Virus record (IMG/VR): IMGVR_UViG_3300042562_001017 | Coordinates: 1-64,000 of that record | Reading direction: 5' to 3' (one strand) | Origin: a virus | DNA length: 64,000 nt | In this document: positions 8,090-15,541 of the stretch, in pieces | Layout: the number at the start of each line of letters is the position of its first letter | Position numbering within the stretch: the stretch's first letter is position 1 | Program-made: the position numbers and the translations under genes | The notes under the pieces: generated by a model | Told to the model about the DNA's origin: nothing | The model's database searches: none | Seen by the model: the letters and a program-made list of their open reading frames with translations, nothing else

Positions 8090-8194
8090 TTATTTTTTAT
8101 TTAATATTTCAAAATCTTCTTCTATTTCTATAACTTGTTCATTTTCTAATATCCAATAAGCAGTTGATACATCTTCTGCTGAGTAATTATTCAT
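8090..8194 (-). CDS. Very small acidic protein (34 aa)
   Basis: An ATG at 8194-8192, overlapping the end of the DnaA-like gene by 8 nt, opens a 34-codon frame (MNNYSAEDVS to ILNKK) that stops just before the next gene. It is acidic and has no motif. Tight packing between neighbours in the same operon and a natural ATG support it as a real coupled gene, but at this length it could be chance. Confidence 0.45.
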   Translation of the reverse strand: MNNYSAEDVSTAYWILENEQVIEIEEDFEILNKK

Positions 8195-8627
8195 CAATTG
8201 TTGTATTGGAATCTCTTTTTTTATTAAACAAATTATCTCTGTAATCTTTGACGTTTTGCTCATAATACTTGTAATTTGGAAAAATGTTATCTTTTAATTT
8301 TAAACTATTATCTATAGTTTTAATACCATAAATAATAGTAGAATGATTTTTATTACCTAAAAGTTTTGCTATTTTAGACAAATTAAAACCACTATTTTCA
8401 TAAGTTAATTTAGAAATCATCATTCTAGAAAAAGCTAAATTTTGTTTTTTACAAGAAGAAATTAAATCATTATAAAGTATATTTTCTTTTTCACAAACTA
8501 TTTTAACTATATAATTAAAAATCATATCGTTTACATCTTTATTTTGACTTTCTAAAAAAACTATTTCTGCTCTAATTCTAGAAAGTTCTTTATAAAGAAT
8601 TTCTAACTTTTTAATAATATCACTCAT
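8187..8627 (-). CDS. DnaA domain IV-like DNA-binding protein
   Basis: Residues 83-107 of 146 have the DnaA C-terminal signature: a helix with LSKIAKLLG, then NKNHSTIIYGIKTI, matching the DHTTV-type helix-turn-helix of bacterial DnaA domain IV. The N-terminal ~45 residues look like a coiled coil. The AAA+ ATPase domain is missing, so it cannot act as a complete DnaA. Overlaps with the helicase gene upstream and the 34-residue gene downstream place it in the replication operon. It may recognise an origin on the phage genome or compete for host DnaA boxes. Confidence 0.72.
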   Translation of the reverse strand: MSDIIKKLEILYKELSRIRAEIVFLESQNKDVNDMIFNYIVKIVCEKENILYNDLISSCKKQNLAFSRMMISKLTYENSGFNLSKIAKLLGNKNHSTIIYGIKTIDNSLKLKDNIFPNYKYYEQNVKDYRDNLFNKKRDSNTTIDE

Positions 8628-9828
8628 TTATTAACTGTTTTAACTGTTCTAAATCATCTAACCATAAACATTGTGTTCCTTTACTTGCTTTACGTAACCA
8701 AACTTCATCTTGAGAATTTTTAACATATAAATTAATTACATATGCTTTTTTACCTTCTTTAGCTCTACAAATTCTACCAGACCTTTGACCATTTTGAATA
8801 CGTTTACTTGTTCTTGAGCAAATAATAGCCATATCAGCATCAGGAGCATCAAAACCTTCATCCATAGATTTAGCAGTACATATGCAATTAACTTTAGTTC
8901 GTTTATCCATAAATTTACGTAAAGCTTCTCTATTAGCTTTAACTCCATTTTTAGAATGATAACTTACTGCTTTTTCACCTATCTCATCACATAATTGTTG
9001 AGTAAAATCTACAGATTCACTAAAACAAATCATATGTTTATCAAGTTTAACTAACTCTTTAGCTATAGTCATTTTAGAATGAGCATGATAAAGAAAAGTT
9101 TTACGTTCTCTCATATTACGATTCCATTCTAAAGCAGATATCATAACTCTTTCAACAGGTATGTTGAATTCTCTTGCATGAGCTTCTCTAATGTTTTTGT
9201 TTGTTAAACAAGACATAGCTTTATCAAAGTCATGACCAAAAGTAGCAAAGTATTTGTTAAAAGCTTTATGTAATGTATCGTAATGATTTCTGTCTATATC
9301 ATCTAATTCTACTCCAAAATTAATTGTAATAAAATCAGCAACCCAACCATTAGTTTTACATTCTTCAGCAGTAACTTTACCTACAGATACTATATTTTTT
9401 CTATTAAGAAAAGCTATATGGTTTGCTTCTAATGTTGCAGATAAACCTAAAAACCAGCTGTATCTAGTTTCATTAATTACTTTAGTAAAATGTAAAGCAT
9501 TATCATTTGTCATTCTATGAACCTCATCACAAATTAACAAATCGCAACTTCTTTCAAATTTTATATATGTATTAATAACAAATACTTCTACGTTTTTAAG
9601 TTTAAATGCATCAATAAAACCTTTTTTAGATTTTGTCCAACTATTCTTTAAAGTTGTTGTTGGTACTATTACATGAGTAGTTCTATTTGCATCACGTCTA
9701 TTGCATTCTTGTATAGCAAGAATAGCTAATCTTGTCTTACCAAAACCTGTAAAAGCTTCTACAAAACCCATAGCTTTATGTTGAATCCAATTGTCTATTA
9801 TGTCTTCTTGTCTTTTATTTCTATCCAT
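8620..9828 (-). CDS. SF2 DEAD/DEAH-type helicase
   Basis: The 402-residue protein has the ordered superfamily 2 motifs: Walker A in AFTGFGKT with Lys31, DEVH in LICDEVHRM near residue 100, the SAT motif in LGLSATLEA, and QRSGRICR (motif VI) near the C-terminus. It is a short DNA- or RNA-dependent ATPase of the restriction-enzyme/UvrB-like type, expected to remodel branched DNA during phage replication or recombination. Crassvirales replication modules commonly carry such a helicase. It ends 2 nt after the start region of the polymerase operon neighbour and overlaps the DnaA-like gene by 8 nt. Confidence 0.8.
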   Translation of the reverse strand: MDRNKRQEDIIDNWIQHKAMGFVEAFTGFGKTRLAILAIQECNRRDANRTTHVIVPTTTLKNSWTKSKKGFIDAFKLKNVEVFVINTYIKFERSCDLLICDEVHRMTNDNALHFTKVINETRYSWFLGLSATLEANHIAFLNRKNIVSVGKVTAEECKTNGWVADFITINFGVELDDIDRNHYDTLHKAFNKYFATFGHDFDKAMSCLTNKNIREAHAREFNIPVERVMISALEWNRNMRERKTFLYHAHSKMTIAKELVKLDKHMICFSESVDFTQQLCDEIGEKAVSYHSKNGVKANREALRKFMDKRTKVNCICTAKSMDEGFDAPDADMAIICSRTSKRIQNGQRSGRICRAKEGKKAYVINLYVKNSQDEVWLRKASKGTQCLWLDDLEQLKQLINE

Positions 9829-9829
9829 T

Positions 9830-11695
9830 TTATAATAGTTTTAATTGTTGTATATCTTCTATATTGTTTATAATTTCTCTAGCTTTACTTATATAATAAC
9901 TATAATCAATATTGTATTCTTCTATTGGTAATTCATAATAATTATTAAAATAAGTTACTTTCCATTCTTTAATTAACTTATTTCCTTTCATAATAGGAGC
10001 TTCTACTTGAGCAGTAGTATTATCTGCATATTCTTTAATAAGATAACCTCCACGTTTAGAAACAAAATATCTAACTATTTTAGATAGTTTTTTTCTTTCT
10101 AACTTACTATCAATTACTTGATAGAGAACAAATTTAGATTTACCTTTTTCAGGTGAACTGCTTGCTTTAACTCCAGCACAAAAATCATATATGTTTTTAT
10201 GATTACGTATTGTATCTTCAATAGCTATATTTTTTACAAAATAATTATAAATTGCTCTAGGTATAATAGAATATGATTTATTTTTATGAAGAGGAATGTT
10301 TTCAAATTCAAACATACCTTTACATTTAGTTTTACCATTACTATATATACTTGTGTAATTGTTTACATCTTTTATAATCATTTTACTATAAGTATCATGT
10401 TCTAAAGGTATAGTTGTTAAATCTTCCCACCATTTACATATAGACATATATTTATCCATATCTTCATTAGGTATTAAAAACTCACAACCATCTGTATTTA
10501 TCATAATTACTTTACTACCAGCTATTTCAGTTGTAACTTTTTCTACTAGCATTGATAAAAGCAATTGACCATTAATACATATAGTTAAACCTACCAAAGG
10601 GTCTTGAAGAAAACTATATTCATCATTCATTAAACCATAACTTGCATTTAATATAATTTTTAGTATATAATTTTTAGGATTAGATTTTGGTATTTCTTTT
10701 CTTTTAAGATAAAAACCTTTATATAATTTTAAAAATGCATCTTTAGGTAAATGAGCAGGACATAAATCATTTTGAAAATCTAAATGAGGATAGTAACTTG
10801 TTGCATCTACAGTTTTAATTGTATGAGTTTGAGTAGTTACAACAATACTATTTTTAGGAGCAGCATGTAAACCACCTAAACCATAATCTATTTCTATTCC
10901 TTGATAAGGTAATGTAAAAGTAAACTTTTCATCAGGTCTTATTTTAAGTTTATTAAACTCATTTAAAACTAAATTAAAAAGTTCTGTTTCAAACTTAACA
11001 TATAGAAATATTATATCTTTTACATTTATAACATCTCTTTTAGTTCTTAAAGCTTTTAACTCATTTTCTGGTATTCCAGTTTCATCAGATAAATATCTTA
11101 AGAATAATTTCTTAGCCATATCTGGTTCAGTAGAATTCATTAAATTTACTTTTTCAGATTCACTCAAAGTTTTTCTTAATTCTATTTCATGATAATAAGT
11201 TTTGTAAAGAAATTTAGTTGCTTGAACGTCATTTAGATTGTAATATAAAACTGATTCTAAATCTAACGTATCAGGTATTTCTTCTATATTAGGAAAATCT
11301 AACATAAATTCACACCATTTTAAACCTGTACGTTTAGCAGATGTACTCAAACTTAATGCTTTAAATAAATCTAATTGAAGTATACTTAATTTCCATTCAG
11401 GATAATCAGGTCTTCTGTTTTCAGATAAAATAATTAAATCTGAATAATCTCTAAGTTGCTGAGTTGTAGAATTTCTATTTTTTAAGAAATATTCTATTAT
11501 TTGACTATCGTAATGTAAATTATTATAACCAATTAAGGCTATAACTTCATTTGCTAAAAAATTAAAAAATTCTTTTCTATCATCTCTATCTTTAGTAATA
11601 ACAAAAACTTTTGTTTCTTCACTATCTTTATCAATAAATGTAGCAGTAAATATTTCTTTAAATACTTCTAAATCATATATCCATGTTTTTTTCAT
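9830..11695 (-). CDS. Family B DNA polymerase with 3'-5' exonuclease domain
   Basis: The 621-residue protein is a full exonuclease-polymerase. Exonuclease motifs are Asp8/Glu10 in IYDLEVF, GYNNLHYD near residue 57, and YYNLND at 151-156. Polymerase motif A is DATSYYP with Asp297, motif B is LNASYGLMN at 349-357, and motif C is NTDG with Asp402. The usual DTDS is replaced by NTDG, as in several phage PolB enzymes. It is compact and lacks an obvious terminal-protein insertion, so protein priming is uncertain. It is the first replication gene after the structured RNA locus and its terminator. Confidence 0.85.
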   Translation of the reverse strand: MKKTWIYDLEVFKEIFTATFIDKDSEETKVFVITKDRDDRKEFFNFLANEVIALIGYNNLHYDSQIIEYFLKNRNSTTQQLRDYSDLIILSENRRPDYPEWKLSILQLDLFKALSLSTSAKRTGLKWCEFMLDFPNIEEIPDTLDLESVLYYNLNDVQATKFLYKTYYHEIELRKTLSESEKVNLMNSTEPDMAKKLFLRYLSDETGIPENELKALRTKRDVINVKDIIFLYVKFETELFNLVLNEFNKLKIRPDEKFTFTLPYQGIEIDYGLGGLHAAPKNSIVVTTQTHTIKTVDATSYYPHLDFQNDLCPAHLPKDAFLKLYKGFYLKRKEIPKSNPKNYILKIILNASYGLMNDEYSFLQDPLVGLTICINGQLLLSMLVEKVTTEIAGSKVIMINTDGCEFLIPNEDMDKYMSICKWWEDLTTIPLEHDTYSKMIIKDVNNYTSIYSNGKTKCKGMFEFENIPLHKNKSYSIIPRAIYNYFVKNIAIEDTIRNHKNIYDFCAGVKASSSPEKGKSKFVLYQVIDSKLERKKLSKIVRYFVSKRGGYLIKEYADNTTAQVEAPIMKGNKLIKEWKVTYFNNYYELPIEEYNIDYSYYISKAREIINNIEDIQQLKLL

Positions 11696-11711
11696 AACTT
11701 TTAAATTTAAA

Positions 11712-11739
11712 AAACTCTAGGCCGTAATACCTAGAGTTT
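11712..11739 (-). terminator. Intrinsic terminator of the structured RNA locus
   Basis: Arms 11712-11721 and 11730-11739 form a perfect 10-bp stem with an 8-nt loop. On the minus strand it is followed by six T. It separates the ~480-nt non-coding locus from the polymerase gene, which supports the idea that the locus is transcribed as RNA. Confidence 0.85.
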
Positions 11740-11961
11740 ACACACACATTTTACCCTTAAAGTCTAATTACGTAGACCAATAATGACTTTCCAACAGTCC
11801 TTCTGTGACTCTCCGTACTCATGTCTTTTACCTAAATGGTTACTTGAACTTTCTGTTTACTGTTTCATCACTAATGGAAAGTGCTTTCTTACTGTTTCAT
11901 GCAAACCTATAAAATAAAATTGCGTTGTAGAATCTCTCTACACACCATACAGAAAGCTTTG

Positions 11962-12074
11962 CAATCAGGACAGGAATCGAACCTGTAATTTACTTGTAGC
12001 GACATCACCATACCGCTCTTCCAATCACTTCTTTTTACGGAAGCAAGTGTGTCTACCAATTCCACCACCTGACT
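11962..12074 (-). tRNA. tRNA-like element with a branched anticodon domain
   Basis: A 7-bp acceptor stem (AGTCAGG with CCTGATT, one G-U), a Leu-type D arm (GTGGAATTGGTAGACAC) and a perfect T arm (ACAGG, TTCGATT, CCTGT) are present. The anticodon arm is abnormal. ACTTG pairs with CAAGT (12044-12048 and 11992-11996), but 47 nt lie between instead of 7. These fold into two adjacent hairpins, CTTCC/GGAAG and AGCG/CGCT. CCA is not encoded. It may be a non-decoding tRNA mimic, a degenerate or interrupted tRNA-Leu, or one with a misread anticodon arm. No anticodon can be assigned safely. Confidence 0.55.
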
Positions 12075-12079
12075 ATGTC

Positions 12080-12118
12080 CCAAACTTCACTTAATGCGTC
12101 CATTAAGGATAGGTTTGG
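12080..12118 (-). ncRNA. Hairpin 5' of the tRNA-like element
   Basis: Outer arms 12080-12085 and 12113-12118 (6 bp) enclose inner arms 12090-12096 and 12101-12107 (7 bp, 4-nt loop), separated by small internal loops. It lies 5 nt upstream of the tRNA-like acceptor stem on the minus strand. It could be a processing signal or a domain of the same RNA. Confidence 0.55.
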
Positions 12119-12221
12119 TAATCCACCTTAACTTATGCCTTGGGCTATTCGTTTACGTGGAGATAAGACCACTGAAGTGTGCTGTTCTTACGGGAAGCAT
12201 CGTGGTACTTTTTTAAATATT

Positions 12222-13085
12222 TTAAAATATATATCTTATTATATTCCAAGGAATTATTTCATTATGAATCTTTTTAAATTCATCAATGTATTGATACTTT
12301 AGATTGTGTTTGTAACGTATATTTATACCTCCATATTGAGAAATTTTATTTTCTTGTATTTCAGGATTCCATAACAAATCTTCACCTTTTACATTATTAT
12401 TTAAATTATCAATATGTTTATTTTTATTATGAGTAAGAAATATAACTTCACATTTAACTTGATTTTTATAAGAATCGTTTATTAAAATGTCTACTAATTG
12501 AAATAAATCTTTGTATTCTTCTAACCAATTATCAGTTACAATTACAGGAGAAAAATTAATATGAACATCATAACCTGCTTCAATAAAAGTATTTATAGCT
12601 TGTATTCTATCAACAATTTTACTTGTATTAGGTTCTAATAAATCAGAATATTTTTGAGGCATTAATGAAAATCTTATTCTTATTTTCTTTTCAGGATTAT
12701 AATTTAATAAATTTACATTTACATATTTAGTTGCAAATGAACCCATTGCTTTAGGACTATCTTTAAAAAAATCAAAAATATATTTCCAATTATGATATTT
12801 TAAATGTAAAGCAAAATCTTCATTACAACTTATATCATATGTTATCAATGAGTTATGAGTTTGATTAGGTTTGTCTACAATAATAAACATTGAATGATTA
12901 TTAATAGCTGTTAAAATATCTCCTGTATTTTTAGCAACATCTAATCCTTGAGGTTTATGACGTTTCATGTAGCAATAAGTACAATTAAATAAACAGCCAT
13001 GACCAAAGCTAGGTGATATGAAGTCAGTACTTCTACCACTTTCTCTAATAAGCATTGATTTTCTATTAATCTTTTTCATTTTCAT
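12222..13085 (-). CDS. Radical-SAM protein, spore-photoproduct-lyase type
   Basis: Residues 24-40 of 287 read SPSFGHGCLFNCTYCYM, with Cys31, Cys35 and Cys38 forming a radical-SAM CX3CX2C motif to hold a 4Fe-4S cluster. The surroundings and a later segment (IRFSLMPQKYSDLLEPNTSK, then a VHINFSPVIV strand) resemble spore photoproduct lyase, which repairs UV-made thymine dimers by radical chemistry. A phage DNA-repair role is therefore plausible, though other SAM-radical reactions cannot be excluded. Two ATGs (13085 and 13079) could serve as start. It lies alone between the structured RNA locus and the small-gene region. Confidence 0.68.
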   Translation of the reverse strand: MKMKKINRKSMLIRESGRSTDFISPSFGHGCLFNCTYCYMKRHKPQGLDVAKNTGDILTAINNHSMFIIVDKPNQTHNSLITYDISCNEDFALHLKYHNWKYIFDFFKDSPKAMGSFATKYVNVNLLNYNPEKKIRIRFSLMPQKYSDLLEPNTSKIVDRIQAINTFIEAGYDVHINFSPVIVTDNWLEEYKDLFQLVDILINDSYKNQVKCEVIFLTHNKNKHIDNLNNNVKGEDLLWNPEIQENKISQYGGINIRYKHNLKYQYIDEFKKIHNEIIPWNIIRYIF

Positions 13086-13109
13086 TTAATTTAAAATCAG
13101 CAGAAGCAA

Positions 13110-13145
13110 TTTTGAACGATATTCTGTTTTCTTTTGAACGATATT
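13110..13145. repeat. Two 14-bp direct repeats before the radical-SAM gene
   Basis: TTTTGAACGATATT occurs at 13110-13123 and again at 13132-13145, so the copies start 22 bp apart, about two helical turns. They lie in the ~105-bp gap directly upstream of the radical-SAM start. The spacing suits a pair of regulator sites; a chance or slippage duplication is also possible. Confidence 0.5.
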
Positions 13146-13190
13146 TTAATTCGTTTTCTAATTGCCACTCTTTCGAGTATCTGATAAATA

Positions 13191-13499
13191 TTATATTTCT
13201 TGTTCAGCTTTTATAAGCATTTCTGCTTTTTTAGCATAAACTTCTTTTCTTACAATCAGTTCTTCATCTAATTGTTCCAATAATTGTGTGTGTAAATCGC
13301 AAATATCGGCACATTTTTTGACTTGATAAAGAGCTTTTTCTTTAAAATTGTAATATTTGTTCATTAAAGAACTTGATATTTTTCTAGCTTCTATTAATTC
13401 TTCATCATTTAAAGTATTAATGTTTACTAAACTACCATTCTTCTTTTTCCAAAGAAGTTGGTCTTCTCTGTCTTTTGCTTGTATTTCTACGCCTTCCAT
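13191..13499 (-). CDS. Hypothetical coiled-coil protein
   Basis: The 102-residue protein is mostly helical and charged, with a likely coiled coil over residues 35-100 and three cysteines near the middle. No catalytic or DNA-binding motif is visible. It begins just downstream of the terminator of the next gene upstream and belongs to the run of small early-type genes. Confidence 0.55.
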   Translation of the reverse strand: MEGVEIQAKDREDQLLWKKKNGSLVNINTLNDEELIEARKISSSLMNKYYNFKEKALYQVKKCADICDLHTQLLEQLDEELIVRKEVYAKKAEMLIKAEQEI

Positions 13500-13535
13500 C
13501 TAATTTTATATTTAAGGGTTTTTAAAATAAAAATA

Positions 13536-13559
13536 AAAGGGGGAAATTAATCCCCCTTT
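13536..13559 (-). terminator. Intrinsic terminator after the 144-aa gene
   Basis: Arms 13536-13544 and 13551-13559 form a 9-bp GC-rich stem (five G against five C) with a 6-nt loop. It is followed on the minus strand by TTTTATTTTT. It closes the gene at 13564-13998. Confidence 0.85.
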
Positions 13560-13563
13560 ATAA

Positions 13564-13998
13564 CTAAAATGTTCTTTCTGATTCTGCTGGAGCTAAACTA
13601 ACAGCTTCAGCGTTTAGAACAGTTGCGTCATTTTGCTTCAAATTACGGTTTGCGTAAGTTGTTGCATCTTCATTACTGAATACAACACAAGAATATTGAG
13701 TAACTTGTTTGTCACCAATAGCATAAGGAGTTGTTTGGAAAGTATGGAAAGAACCTTCAACGATGTCATTTACAGCAATGTTACTAAACAAAGCATCAGC
13801 TTTAATTAATACACCATCTTCTGTATGACCTTCACCCCATACATTTCTTGTTCTGTTGTTGTTGTTAGATTTAACACTAACTTCTCTACCATTTAATTTG
13901 ATAGTTTTGTCTAATTCCTTAAATACTACTACTTTGTAAGGACGGTTGTTTTTTGCAGTTTTAATTTCCGAAACTGATACGACTTGGATTAAATTCAT
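13564..13998 (-). CDS. Hypothetical strand-rich protein, possible OB-fold ssDNA-binding protein
   Basis: The 144-residue protein is predicted to be mostly beta strands, with an Asn/Arg-rich loop (SNNNNRTRNVWG) at about 44-55 and later a VEGSFHTFQTTPYAIGD segment. Codon choice is richer than its neighbours, suggesting good expression. The architecture would fit an OB-fold nucleic-acid-binding protein, but I have no family match. It is a single-gene unit with its own terminator. Confidence 0.5.
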   Translation of the reverse strand: MNLIQVVSVSEIKTAKNNRPYKVVVFKELDKTIKLNGREVSVKSNNNNRTRNVWGEGHTEDGVLIKADALFSNIAVNDIVEGSFHTFQTTPYAIGDKQVTQYSCVVFSNEDATTYANRNLKQNDATVLNAEAVSLAPAESERTF

Positions 13999-14062
13999 AA
14001 TTTTGATTTTTAAATTGTTGTTAATTGTTATTAGTTTTTATTTGTTTTTGTTTAAATAAAAT

Positions 14063-14111
14063 AAAACTTTGTGTTTCTAATCTACATTTCGTCTATGAAA
14101 CACAAAGTTTT
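14063..14111 (-). terminator. Intrinsic terminator with a 15-bp stem
   Basis: Arms 14063-14077 and 14097-14111 are perfectly complementary over 15 bp with a 19-nt loop. They are followed on the minus strand by TTTTATTTTATTT. It closes the gene at 14119-14463. Confidence 0.8.
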
Positions 14112-14118
14112 AAGTTAA

Positions 14119-14463
14119 TTATTTTTTAGTTGTACGTCTGCTAACTGTTTTCTTAGGAGCAGCAGGTGCTTCTTCTCTTGCAGATGTCTTAACTCCTTCT
14201 GGAAACAACTCAGCACCTAATTCTAAAAGGTCTAAAAAGTTTCTAGTAGCAGCTTCAGCTTCGTATTGTGCTTCAAGAATAGCTTGAGTATCAATAGGAA
14301 ATTGACCTTTTAATGCTTCAACTCTACTTTCAGCAGCTAAATTGCGTTTTTCAGCATCTAAAGCATCTTTAGTTAATTGTAAATGAGCTTCACGAGCATT
14401 CATTAAAGCTTTGCTTGCATCTTTAGAGTCTTTAGACTGTTGTAATCTTTGTACGTAATTCAT
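14119..14463 (-). CDS. Hypothetical helical protein with basic C-terminus
   Basis: This 114-residue protein is rich in Ala, Glu and Leu, with long predicted helices over residues 5-85 and a basic, Thr/Arg/Lys-rich tail ending SRRTTKK. The tail could bind nucleic acid. No family recognised. It is followed by a strong terminator, and its codons are comparatively optimised, so it may be an abundant early protein. Confidence 0.55.
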   Translation of the reverse strand: MNYVQRLQQSKDSKDASKALMNAREAHLQLTKDALDAEKRNLAAESRVEALKGQFPIDTQAILEAQYEAEAATRNFLDLLELGAELFPEGVKTSAREEAPAAPKKTVSRRTTKK

Positions 14464-14467
14464 AATT

Positions 14468-14689
14468 TTAAAATTTAAATGGTTTTTGTTTAATAAAACT
14501 TATCTTTTTCAAGATAGATTTTGGATAAACGATTTGATTAAATGTTGATTTTAAAGTTTTATGTGCTGGCATAAAAATTTCTTTTTCAACTACTGGATAA
14601 ATGAATGTAAAACTAGAAGCAGTCTTGCTTTTGTTATACCATACTGATTTTAAATCATTTACTGTCTTTTTTCTTGTTAAAGTACTCAT
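14468..14689 (-). CDS. Small basic hypothetical protein (73 aa)
   Basis: The protein is Lys- and Phe-rich with a net positive charge and no membrane segment or motif. Its start overlaps the stop of the 110-aa gene upstream by ATGA, which suggests coupling. Function unknown. Confidence 0.5.
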   Translation of the reverse strand: MSTLTRKKTVNDLKSVWYNKSKTASSFTFIYPVVEKEIFMPAHKTLKSTFNQIVYPKSILKKISFIKQKPFKF

Positions 14690-15018
14690 TTTGTTTTATA
14701 TGGATAATGGTCAATAACTTTTATTTTACCTGTATAACTAAATTTCCTTTTAACATTATTTAAAATTCTACCTAGTTTTACTACAATACCTTCTTCATCT
14801 TTAATAGTTTCAGGAACTAATTGGATATATTTACTGTTTTTAGAAATTCCATATAAAGGATTTTTAACTATTTTTTGTAAATATTGTCTTCTTTGTCTTC
14901 TGTTAGGGTCTTTACTTGGATTAAATCCTAAAGCTAAAGGTTCAGTGTATTGTTTTTGATTGTCTTCTAATATTGGTGTTCCATCAGGATTACGCAAATA
15001 TCTTATTGGTTTGTTCAT
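14686..15018 (-). CDS. Small basic hypothetical protein (110 aa)
   Basis: The sequence is strongly basic, with a DPNRRQRRQYLQKI segment around residues 37-50, and could bind nucleic acid. The gene starts one base inside the stop of the 55-aa gene upstream and overlaps the 73-aa gene downstream. No family recognised. Confidence 0.5.
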   Translation of the reverse strand: MNKPIRYLRNPDGTPILEDNQKQYTEPLALGFNPSKDPNRRQRRQYLQKIVKNPLYGISKNSKYIQLVPETIKDEEGIVVKLGRILNNVKRKFSYTGKIKVIDHYPYKTK

Positions 15019-15185
15019 TATATGTGACTATAAGTTAAAAAGTTAGCTAAATAATTTTCTGTGTTTACTTGAATGTTTTCATTTACATATATTTTTTCAA
15101 TATTGTTTTCAAATAAATAATTTTTGATTTTTTCTAAATCATGCTCAAAAGCTTGAATTAAAAATAAATGTGTTGTTACTTTCAT
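15018..15185 (-). CDS. Small hypothetical protein (55 aa)
   Basis: The ATG at 15185 is preferred over an upstream TTG at 15218 because that codon lies inside a terminator hairpin and the ATG has an A/T-rich leader. The product begins MKVTTHLFLIQAF and is acidic in the middle. No motif. It overlaps the 110-aa gene start. Confidence 0.5.
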   Translation of the reverse strand: MKVTTHLFLIQAFEHDLEKIKNYLFENNIEKIYVNENIQVNTENYLANFLTYSHI

Positions 15186-15199
15186 AATTAAATTAATTA

Positions 15200-15229
15200 A
15201 AATATACCTCTTTTTCAAGAGGCATATTT
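15200..15229 (-). terminator. Intrinsic terminator with GAAA tetraloop
   Basis: Arms 15200-15212 and 15217-15229 form a 13-bp stem with one G-U pair; on the minus strand the loop is GAAA and the stem is followed by a T-rich stretch. It lies directly after the 48-aa gene. Confidence 0.75.
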
Positions 15230-15233
15230 AGTT

Positions 15234-15380
15234 TTAAATTGAATAACCGATTTTAAAATAAGCATTGTTTCCTATAAGCTTAGCAGTATAAACTACATAC
15301 TTTTGCATTAAATAAGATTTGATTGCTTGAAAAACACCATAAGTGCTGATGCTTAACATAAATGTTCTAGTTTTTTTCAT
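15234..15380 (-). CDS. Very small basic hypothetical protein (48 aa)
   Basis: An ATG at 15380 opens a 48-codon frame, MKKTRTFMLS to FKIGYSI, that ends 4 nt before a terminator hairpin. Its start overlaps the end of the 56-aa gene by 14 nt. It is hydrophobic and basic, without a clear membrane helix. The neat fit between upstream gene and terminator supports it. Confidence 0.5.
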   Translation of the reverse strand: MKKTRTFMLSISTYGVFQAIKSYLMQKYVVYTAKLIGNNAYFKIGYSI

Positions 15381-15537
15381 AAAGTTTAATGTTTAAATTT
15401 CCCCATTCAGGAAGATTGTTTGAATAACTTAAAATACTACTTAGGAATTCATTTTTCAATGATTTTGCTTGCGGTGTGTTACGCATTTGTTTTGCAATTT
15501 TTGCAATTTTGTTTGTTGTTTTTTTTTCTTCAGTCAT
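15367..15537 (-). CDS. Very small hypothetical protein (56 aa)
   Basis: An ATG at 15537 opens a 56-codon frame that begins MTEEKKTTNKIAKIAKQMRN and ends with TAG. It is Lys- and Asn-rich and probably helical. It starts 4 nt after the Myb-like gene's stop. Function unknown. Confidence 0.5.
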   Translation of the reverse strand: MTEEKKTTNKIAKIAKQMRNTPQAKSLKNEFLSSILSYSNNLPEWGNLNIKLYEKN

Positions 15538-15541
15538 AATT

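Larger units (their letters stand above)
11740..12221 (-). ncRNA. Non-coding structured RNA locus
   Basis: No convincing reading frame covers this ~480-bp stretch, which is more GC-rich than its surroundings. It contains several self-complementary stems: a two-part hairpin at 12080-12118, the tRNA-like element at 11962-12074, a 6-bp hairpin near 11925-11942 and a 5-bp hairpin near 11762-11778. It also has two copies of ATGAAACAGTAA on the minus strand about 35 nt apart. It ends in an intrinsic terminator. I could not match it to tmRNA, RNase P RNA or a group I intron core by eye. It may be one long RNA or several processed ones. Confidence 0.6.

Noticed and set aside
11740-12221. Group I intron, tmRNA or RNase P RNA
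   Set aside because: I could not find the paired group I core elements, a tmRNA 5' end with a tag frame, or the conserved RNase P helices. A covariance-model search would be decisive.
13086-13190. A ~40-codon frame overlapping the radical-SAM start
   Set aside because: It has no usual start codon and the repeats inside it better explain the conservation of the stretch.
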